From: JASFHF01 sp050123335
GTDB lineage: Bacteria > Pseudomonadota > Gammaproteobacteria > UBA12402
DNA: 64,000 bases
NCBI GenBank assembly: GCA_050123335.1
Contig: JASFHH010000002.1
Coordinates: 13,590 to 77,589 of the forward strand
Direction of reading: 5' to 3'
Below, piece after piece: positions 16,075 to 22,459 of the stretch; the stretch's first letter is position 1; each line of letters begins with the position of its first letter. The position numbers and the translations under genes were made by a program. The notes under the pieces were generated by a model. That model searched no databases. It was not told where the DNA came from and saw only the letters and a list, made by a program, of their open reading frames with translations.

Positions 16075-16263
16075 GCTACGAACCAGGCGGTCGGGAGTTT
16101 GACAAATCGGCAGGATAGCCGATTTGCACAACTTTGCATAGCAAAGTTGCCCGAAGGGCGAGGCACAAGGAAGTGCCGAGTGAAAAAATTGCAGGATTGC
16201 AATTTTCGACGTTTTATGCAGCAAAACGCCTGCAGGGTGATGCGCCATGGAAGGCGCATCATT
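16075..16263. repeat. Hairpin array inserted in the T-loop of a partial tRNA-Arg copy
   Basis: GCTACGAACCAGGCGGTCGG then GAGTT (16075-16099) copies tRNA-Arg from the anticodon loop to the T-loop; the tRNA sequence resumes at 16264. The inserted 164 bases contain seven hairpins: 16103-16126 (loop AGGATA), 16129-16149 (ATA), 16149-16159 (GAA), 16162-16177 (AAGGAA), 16185-16206 (AGGATT), 16210-16228 (ATGCAGC) and 16239-16260 (ATGGAA), with stems of 4 to 9 bp. The first four match the tRNA-Ser-associated array in order, stem length and loop type but mostly not in stem sequence. No protein is credible here. Confidence 0.88.
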
Positions 16264-16289
16264 AATCTCTCCGGGCGCGCTTAGATTCA
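16264..16289. repeat. attR: Right attachment-like direct repeat (tRNA-Arg 3' end)
   Basis: Exact 26-base copy of 11867-11892. What follows it (a hairpin and T-run at 16301-16337) looks like the original terminator of the tRNA transcript, displaced 4.4 kb from tRNA-Arg, which is consistent with insertion of everything in between. Confidence 0.75.
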
Positions 16290-16300
16290 GCAGATAAATC

Positions 16301-16337
16301 AAGCGGTTATAACGTTAGTCCTCAGCCGCTTTTTTTG
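16301..16337 (+). terminator. Probable original terminator of the tRNA operon
   Basis: AAGCGG (16301-16306) pairs with CCGCTT (16326-16331) and is followed directly by a run of T. The loop is long (19 bases), so the strength is moderate. Confidence 0.5.
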
Positions 16338-16358
16338 TTTCCATGCAACAGGTGTTAA

Positions 16359-16961
16359 ATGAGCGATGCTAAACATTGGGATGCTAAATGGGCAACCCAA
16401 AATAAAAGCAAAAAAAATAATTTTGCAAAAAGAGCCTATGCTTTAATGAAGCAATATGGCCTAAGAACAATATTAGATATTGGTTGTGGAGATGGTAGAG
16501 ACTCATTATATTTTGCCAACCAAGGTTTACAAGTAACAGCCGTAGATTTTGCGGAGAATACAATTAGAAAATTAAAAGAGAACAATACACAAATAAGCTG
16601 GTTATCGCAAGATATCAGAGAAATTGCTTTTGACACTAATTCTTTTGATGCTGTTTATGCTCACTTAAGTATTCAATATTTCAATGATAAAATAACGGAG
16701 CACATTTTTAATGCTTTATACGATATTTTAAAAAAAGGCGGGTTGGTTTTTATTAAATGCAAATCGACAGATGATCCTTTATTTGGGAAGGGGGATAAAA
16801 TGGGACAAAATATGTATATGACCACTCATTTACGTCATTTTTTCTCGAAAAACTATATGGTGGAAAAATTGAAAAAATTTCATCTTCTTAACATACGCAA
16901 AACAACTTCAGTTTATGAGGGGAGAAAATCATGTTTTATAGAGGCAGTAGCAATTAAGTAA
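16359..16961 (+). CDS. Class I SAM-dependent methyltransferase
   Basis: A 200-residue cytoplasmic methyltransferase. Motif I (ILDIGCGDG, residues 38-46) binds S-adenosylmethionine; an acidic residue ends the second strand (VTAVDFAENTI), and SFDAVYAHLSIQYF follows as motif IV/post-IV. It resembles TehB-like small methyltransferases; the substrate cannot be told. Similar proteins detoxify thiols or tellurite, but there is no tehA nearby. It lies just outside the right island repeat. Confidence 0.88.
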   Translation: MSDAKHWDAKWATQNKSKKNNFAKRAYALMKQYGLRTILDIGCGDGRDSLYFANQGLQVTAVDFAENTIRKLKENNTQISWLSQDIREIAFDTNSFDAVYAHLSIQYFNDKITEHIFNALYDILKKGGLVFIKCKSTDDPLFGKGDKMGQNMYMTTHLRHFFSKNYMVEKLKKFHLLNIRKTTSVYEGRKSCFIEAVAIK

Positions 16962-16973
16962 GGATTTTACCCT

Positions 16974-17035
16974 GCACACATGATGTGCGTGGTCGGGGGT
17001 TCAAAAAAATTGCAGGATTGAAAATTTTTAATGAT
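16974..17035. repeat. Short relic of the tRNA/hairpin repeat family
   Basis: A 5-bp hairpin GCACA-CATGA-TGTGC (16974-16988) is followed by GGTCGGGGGTTCA (16991-17003), resembling a tRNA variable loop and T-arm, and then by AAAAAAATTGCAGGATTG, resembling the left arm and AGGATT loop of the hairpin at 16185-16206 with a decayed right arm. This fourth member is the weakest. Confidence 0.5.
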
Positions 17036-17095
17036 TTCTTAAAAATCATGGGTAAAATTCTTAGTATATCAATATACCGTTTTGGGGGATTTACT

Positions 17096-17596
17096 TTGAT
17101 TATTCGTGCAGAGAAAGAATCGGATATAACAAGAATATTTGAAATTACTAAGGAAGCTTTTAGAAATCATCCATATAGCCAGGGTACAGAACAATTTATT
17201 ATAGATGCATTACGCAGAGATGGTGTGCTTACTATTTCCTTAGTTGCTGAGATTGATGGAAAAATAGTTGGACATATTGCTTTTTCTCCGGTGACTATTT
17301 CTGATGGCAGTAGCGATTGGTATGGACTTGGTCCTGTTTCTGTGCAGCCCGAATTTCAGCGGCAGGGTATTGGGAAAGCCCTTATTCTTGAAGGATTGTC
17401 TCAATTAGAGGCATTAGGCGCTCAAGGGTGTATTCTTGTAGGTGATCCAGCATACTATAATCGATTTGGATTTAAAAACTTTCCTAATTTAGCTATGAAG
17501 CATGTTCCTCAAGAATATGTTCTTGTTTTGCCTTTCTCTGAAAAGATAGCAAGTGGAGTGATTGAGCATCATCCTGATTTTTTTGTTAAAGGATAA
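17096..17596 (+). CDS. GNAT-family N-acetyltransferase (YhbS-like)
   Basis: Acetyl-CoA-dependent acetyltransferase of about 166 residues. The acetyl-CoA-binding block is VSVQPEFQRQGIGKALI, preceded by a conserved strand (DWYGLGPVSV) and followed by GCILVGDPAYYNRFGFKN, very typical of the YhbS group. The TTG at 17096 is preferred because GGGGGA is 7 bases upstream and it gives the normal family N-terminus (LIIRAEKESD). The frame is open further upstream, with an ATG at 17048, but that part lies over a tRNA-relic repeat. The substrate is unknown. Confidence 0.85.
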   Translation: MIIRAEKESDITRIFEITKEAFRNHPYSQGTEQFIIDALRRDGVLTISLVAEIDGKIVGHIAFSPVTISDGSSDWYGLGPVSVQPEFQRQGIGKALILEGLSQLEALGAQGCILVGDPAYYNRFGFKNFPNLAMKHVPQEYVLVLPFSEKIASGVIEHHPDFFVKG

Positions 17597-17682
17597 GTGG
17601 TTTTATCTGTAGTTTTATTGTCATTTTTTTTACAAGCATGGTAGATTATAAATAGGATGTTAGCTTAAAGTGGTGGTTATAA

Positions 17683-20466
17683 ATGGAACAGAAATTTTAT
17701 TGTAGGTTCTTTAATGTTCTTTTGCTGTTATTTCTTTTATTGTTTAGTTTGGCTTGTTATGCCAATAAATTGAACAGCATAGCGTTTTATTATGGCAGCA
17801 ATTTACCAGTTGATGAGTTACGAGCTTTTGATGTAACAGTTGTTGATCCTGAACAGCATAGTATTTCACCAGCGAAGTTTAATGCATCACATAGCCAAAT
17901 GTTTGCTTATGTAAGTGTGGGTGAGGTCAATCCAGCGCGCAGTTATTTTGCTAAAATATCCAGCAATTGGATCATAGGAGAGAACCCAACGTGGCAAGCC
18001 AAAGTTTTGGATCAAAGCAATCCCCAATGGCGGGATTTTTTTGTAAAGCGCATTATCAAGCCACTTTGGGACAAGGGTTATCGTGGATTTTTTCTGGATA
18101 CATTAGATTCATATCAATTAGCAGCAAAGACTCCGGAAGCTAGAGCCAAGCAAGAGGAAGGTTTAGTAAAATTAATAGAAGCAGTTAAAAAGGAATATCC
18201 ACAGGCACAATTAATTTTTAATCGTGGATTTGAAATTTTGCCTAAAGTGCATAAATTGGTTTATGCCGTCGCAGCAGAATCATTATTTGCTGGTTGGAAT
18301 CAAGCAGAACGTAAATATGAGCCGGTATCAGCAGAAGATAGAGAGTGGTTGTTAACTAAGCTGCGGGAAGTTCAAGGGTATAATTTACCTATAGTAGTGA
18401 TTGATTATGTGGCGCCGGCAAAACGAACAGAAGCCAGGGAAGTTGCACAAAAAATCATGAAATTGGGTTTTATTCCCTGGGTGGCAGATGCTGATTTGAC
18501 TAGTTTGGGTATAGGTAGTGTTGAAGTTATGCCGCGAAAGATATTGGTTCTTTATGATAGTAACATTACCAAAGATATTATGCAAACTAATGCTTTGATG
18601 TATGCAGCAATGCCATTGGAATATTACGGTTATGTGCCTCTATTTCATGATGTGCATAAGTGGGTGTTACCACAGAAAAGTTTAGCTGGTAGTTATGCAG
18701 GTATTTTGTTGTGGACGGGAACTGATTATTTATCATTACATAAACAGTTGCAAGATTGGTTGGTTAAACAAAAACAGCAGAATATTCCCATTGTTATTCT
18801 GAATAGTTTGGGAGAAAAATTAAGCAAGAATTTTACTAATAATTTTGGTTTGGTGATAAAGTCTAAAGCCCCTAGGCCAGCTTCTGTAAAAATAATCAAG
18901 AAATCTCCATTAATGGATTATGAAATGCAATCTTTTCCTAATCCATATAGTTTTGTTCCCATTAAAAGTTTGCAGGGAACAGTTTTATTGCAATTACAAG
19001 ATAATCGTGGCGATTTAGCAGATATGGCAGCGATAACCCCATGGGGAGGATATGTAATACAGCCATTTGTATTAGTTAATTTGCCGAATGAACAGGCCAG
19101 ATGGATTGTGAACCCATTGCAATTTTTTAGACTTGCCTTTAAATTACAGCCGCAACCCGTTCCAGATGTAACTACTGAAAATGGTCAGCGTATCATGATA
19201 GTGCATGTAGATGGTGATGGTTTTGTTAGCCGTACTGAATGGAATCCAAAGTTGTTAGATGGTGCAGGGATGTTGCAGGAAATTTTTCAGCACTATGATG
19301 TTCCATCAACAGTTTCGATTATTCAGAGTGAAATAGGTAAAAAAGGTGTTTATCCTAAATTATCAGAAGAAGCAGAAGCGGTAGCAAGAAAAATTTTTCG
19401 TTTGCCTTGGATAGAAGTAGCTAGTCATTCTTTTTCACATCCTTATGTGTGGCAGCCTGAATTAGTAAAAAAATTGCCGAAATACTATAAAACATGGCAC
19501 CTGCCAGTACCTAATTATAAATTTAATCTTCAAGACGAGATTACTGGGTCAGTTAAATATATTAATACTGAGTTAGCACCTGCAGGAAAACTTTGCAAAG
19601 TTTTTCTTTGGACGGGAAATTGTAATCCGGGGGCAGCAGCAGTTGCTTTGACATATAAAGACAATTTATTGAATATGAATGGTGGTGATACGGTTATTAC
19701 TAATAATCAAAAGTCATTAACTAATATTGCGCCACTTGGAGTTTACAAGGGAAAATATTTTCAAGTATTTGCACCTAATCAAAATGAAAACATTTATACC
19801 AATGAGTGGCGTGGTCCATATTATGGTTATCGGCGCGTTATTGAAACGTTTAAGCTAACAGATAAGCCATTACGATTTAAGCCGATTGATATTTACTACC
19901 ATTTTTATAGTGCCTCCAAAACAGCTTCATTAAAAGCATTAAAGACAGTTTATGATTGGGCTTTAAAGCAACCAGTAATAAATCTTTATGCTTCAGAGTA
20001 TATCAATAAAGTGTTGGATTTTAATCATATTGCGTTAGCCAAAAAAGATTCTGGTTGGTTGATTAATAGTAGAGGTGAATTGCGTGAATTACGTATTCCA
20101 CAGTCATTGGGTTATCCAGATTTATTGCATAGTACAAATGTAATTGGATTTAGTAGTTACGGTAAAGATTATTATGTGCATTTGGGCACTAAGCAACAGA
20201 CTATATTACGATTGCAATCACAGGCGCCTAAAATATCTTATATAGCTGATGCTAATGGATTAATTAGTGATTTTGTTAGGAGTTCTGATGGATTTACTTT
20301 TAAGCTAAAAAGTTATACGCCGGCAAAATTAAACCTGGCTAATATGCATAGTTGCAAATTATATCAAAACAATCGTTTAATTAGGCCACAAGAAACTGTT
20401 ACAGGTATGCAAAGTTTTGTATTTAAGGATAAAGGCTCATATGCATTTAAGGTTCGTTGTAAATAG
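17683..20466 (+). CDS. pelA: PelA: Pel polysaccharide hydrolase/deacetylase
   Basis: Periplasmic two-domain enzyme that partly deacetylates and trims the Pel polysaccharide (GalNAc/GalN-rich). The 927-residue protein has a signal peptide (hydrophobic core LLLLFLLLFSLACYA). The TIM-barrel hydrolase domain (~residues 30-280) has GYRGFFLDTLDSY (D139, D142) and AAESLFAGW (E199) as candidate catalytic acids. The deacetylase domain carries HVDGDG (D510, D512) and SHSFSHP (H582, H586), equivalent to the metal-binding D-D/H-H set of Pseudomonas PelA. Length matches the family (~950). It is the first gene of the pel operon; a ribosome-binding site is not strong. Confidence 0.95.
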   Translation: MEQKFYCRFFNVLLLLFLLLFSLACYANKLNSIAFYYGSNLPVDELRAFDVTVVDPEQHSISPAKFNASHSQMFAYVSVGEVNPARSYFAKISSNWIIGENPTWQAKVLDQSNPQWRDFFVKRIIKPLWDKGYRGFFLDTLDSYQLAAKTPEARAKQEEGLVKLIEAVKKEYPQAQLIFNRGFEILPKVHKLVYAVAAESLFAGWNQAERKYEPVSAEDREWLLTKLREVQGYNLPIVVIDYVAPAKRTEAREVAQKIMKLGFIPWVADADLTSLGIGSVEVMPRKILVLYDSNITKDIMQTNALMYAAMPLEYYGYVPLFHDVHKWVLPQKSLAGSYAGILLWTGTDYLSLHKQLQDWLVKQKQQNIPIVILNSLGEKLSKNFTNNFGLVIKSKAPRPASVKIIKKSPLMDYEMQSFPNPYSFVPIKSLQGTVLLQLQDNRGDLADMAAITPWGGYVIQPFVLVNLPNEQARWIVNPLQFFRLAFKLQPQPVPDVTTENGQRIMIVHVDGDGFVSRTEWNPKLLDGAGMLQEIFQHYDVPSTVSIIQSEIGKKGVYPKLSEEAEAVARKIFRLPWIEVASHSFSHPYVWQPELVKKLPKYYKTWHLPVPNYKFNLQDEITGSVKYINTELAPAGKLCKVFLWTGNCNPGAAAVALTYKDNLLNMNGGDTVITNNQKSLTNIAPLGVYKGKYFQVFAPNQNENIYTNEWRGPYYGYRRVIETFKLTDKPLRFKPIDIYYHFYSASKTASLKALKTVYDWALKQPVINLYASEYINKVLDFNHIALAKKDSGWLINSRGELRELRIPQSLGYPDLLHSTNVIGFSSYGKDYYVHLGTKQQTILRLQSQAPKISYIADANGLISDFVRSSDGFTFKLKSYTPAKLNLANMHSCKLYQNNRLIRPQETVTGMQSFVFKDKGSYAFKVRCK

Positions 20467-20512
20467 TGTTTTTGATTTTAGAATGACTTTGATTTATTAG
20501 GAGGATAGAGTT

Positions 20513-21499
20513 TTGCAGGGAATACTGATGAGGAATTTTGCGAGATTTGTTTTATTGTTTTGTTCATGGTTGTTTTGTGTTGTTTGTAATGCAAGTGAAG
20601 TACATAGTGTCGCATTCTGCTATAGTTATAATCCGCCGATTGAAAGACTAAAACAGTTTCAAATTGTTGTGGTTGATCCGGATAGTAAATTAAATCCAAA
20701 AAAATTTAATTCTGATCATAGACAAGCTTTTGCATATGTTAACATTGGTGAGATACACCCAAGCAGGTGCTATTTTGCAAAATTACATCCAAAATTATGG
20801 TTATGGGGAAATCCTTACTGGGGGTCTATGATTTTAGATCACAGTAATCACAAAACGCGTGCATTTATCATGAAGCATGTTATTGCACCAATATGGGATA
20901 AAGGTTATCGTGGATTTTTTCTTGATGGGTTAGATTCGTATAAAATTGTTCCTTATTTGCGTCAAGAAAGTAAAGTGCAGCATGAAGGAATATTAAGAAT
21001 TATCTTAGCGATAAAGCATAAGTATCCAGAAGCTAAAATTATTTTGAACAGAGGTTTTGAGTTTTTGCCGAAAATCCATCATTTTGTTTATGCTGTTACA
21101 GCTGAATCTGTTTTTGCTGCCTGGAATCCCAAGGATAGAATTTATGAGAAAGTTCCTTTTTTTTATCGTCGGCTCACTGTTAGAAAATTAAAGCAAATAA
21201 AAGATAAATATAAATTACCAATTATAGTTATTGATTATGTGTCACCTGAACAAGTTAATCGAAGCAATTTAATTGCTCACGAGATTCGTAAATTGGGTTT
21301 TATTCCATGGGTAACTGATTGGAAATTATCTATGATTGGTGTTGGTAATAAGTATAATAATTTTATTACATCAAATTATACTCGAAAGTCAAAGAAAGGT
21401 TACATGTTGGAACGGTTTTATCCCTATTTTTATAGTAGCATCTTAAAAAAAATATATTTAAGATGGGGTACATTATTTTTTTATAAGATAAAAAATTAA
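20513..21499 (+). CDS. PelA hydrolase-domain-only paralog
   Basis: A 328-residue secreted protein homologous only to the hydrolase half of PelA. It has a signal peptide (FVLLFCSWLFCVVCNA), then the same motifs as pelA next door: GYRGFFLDGLDSYK, ILNRGFEFLPKIHHFVYAV, AESVFAAWN and IVVIDYV-type strand (LPIIVIDYVSPE). It ends where the linker to the deacetylase begins, with an added basic C-terminus (TRKSKKGYM). TTG at 20513 is chosen because AGGAGGAT at 20499-20506 is spaced 6 bases away. Likely a tandem duplicate retained as a stand-alone Pel hydrolase. This gene is not part of the standard pel operon. Confidence 0.85.
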   Translation: MQGILMRNFARFVLLFCSWLFCVVCNASEVHSVAFCYSYNPPIERLKQFQIVVVDPDSKLNPKKFNSDHRQAFAYVNIGEIHPSRCYFAKLHPKLWLWGNPYWGSMILDHSNHKTRAFIMKHVIAPIWDKGYRGFFLDGLDSYKIVPYLRQESKVQHEGILRIILAIKHKYPEAKIILNRGFEFLPKIHHFVYAVTAESVFAAWNPKDRIYEKVPFFYRRLTVRKLKQIKDKYKLPIIVIDYVSPEQVNRSNLIAHEIRKLGFIPWVTDWKLSMIGVGNKYNNFITSNYTRKSKKGYMLERFYPYFYSSILKKIYLRWGTLFFYKIKN

Positions 21500-21538
21500 G
21501 CCATATTTCGAGTAACAGAAATGAGATAAAGGTCACGT

Positions 21539-22459
21539 ATGCGTTTATGGTTCGCTGCAAGAGATAGAGATAAACATTCGATTAAAGCTAAATTTGCTGC
21601 CTGGTGGCAAATTTTGGGGTTTATAGTGGTAGCTGTTATTTTATTACTATTTTTTTTTCCTAAAGAAGGTATTTTAGGTAACATTGCCCAACAAAGAGAA
21701 GCAGATAGATTAGCTAAGCTTTATTTGCAAAATTTAGTTGACTTATATCCTGGTAATAAGCAGTTCCATATATTGTTAGCTGAACAAAATGTCAGAGCAG
21801 GCGAGGTTGTTGAAGCAGTTAAACAGGTACTCCCTTTTGTGGTTGTAGAACCAAAAACCAAGACTGATTGGCATGCTTTATTAATTTATTACAAGATTGT
21901 ACGCATTGAGACTTATAGTAAACCGCGACTGAGTTATGCGCGAACTAGAGGTATGCAAAAAATGCAACAGTTGCTGGAGGTTTTATTAAAAGGCAATTTT
22001 GCTGCATTAGATATGTTAATGTTGGCTCAAGATGCGGTAAAATTAAATCGAATTGACACTGCATTAGCGGCTTATAATAAAATAACTGCAGTGCCACCCG
22101 CTGCATGTGTTAGTCGTGATATGCAGATGTGTTTAGCGTTATCTGTAGATGGTGCAAAATTTATGTTATCACAAAGCAAATATAAAGCTGCTGCACAATT
22201 ATATTTTCTAGCACAATTAAATAGTACAAGTTTAGCTGATAAACGGTTGTATTTTATTAATGGATTGAAGTGTTTGCAATCAGGTAATATGTTGGAAGAT
22301 GCTATGCAAGCTGCTCAAAAGCATATTGGTAGTTTAGCGCATGATAAAAAAACATTAGTTTTTTTAACACGTCTAGCGTTAATGTCGAACGAGCCTAAAT
22401 TAGCGCAACAATATATTCGGCGGGCTTTGCAATTAAAACAGCAGGTTACAAAGCCATAA
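21539..22459 (+). CDS. pelB1: PelB N-terminal part: membrane-anchored TPR protein
   Basis: A 306-residue protein with a basic N-terminus, one membrane helix (ILGFIVVAVILLLFFF, residues ~25-40) and helical TPR-like repeats beyond (QNLVDLYPGNKQFHILLAEQ; AALDMLMLAQDAVKL; QYIRRALQL). In Pseudomonas, PelB is one ~1190-residue protein with an N-terminal membrane helix, many TPRs and a C-terminal outer-membrane barrel. Here the first part is a separate gene whose stop overlaps the start of the next by one base (TAATG). Together the two have about 1275 residues, close to one PelB. Confidence 0.75.
   Translation: MRLWFAARDRDKHSIKAKFAAWWQILGFIVVAVILLLFFFPKEGILGNIAQQREADRLAKLYLQNLVDLYPGNKQFHILLAEQNVRAGEVVEAVKQVLPFVVVEPKTKTDWHALLIYYKIVRIETYSKPRLSYARTRGMQKMQQLLEVLLKGNFAALDMLMLAQDAVKLNRIDTALAAYNKITAVPPAACVSRDMQMCLALSVDGAKFMLSQSKYKAAAQLYFLAQLNSTSLADKRLYFINGLKCLQSGNMLEDAMQAAQKHIGSLAHDKKTLVFLTRLALMSNEPKLAQQYIRRALQLKQQVTKP

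Noticed and set aside
15900..16302. Several open frames of 79-120 codons over the tRNA-Arg-derived array
   Set aside because: They read through hairpins and a partial tRNA in both directions; the sequence is explained by structure, not coding.
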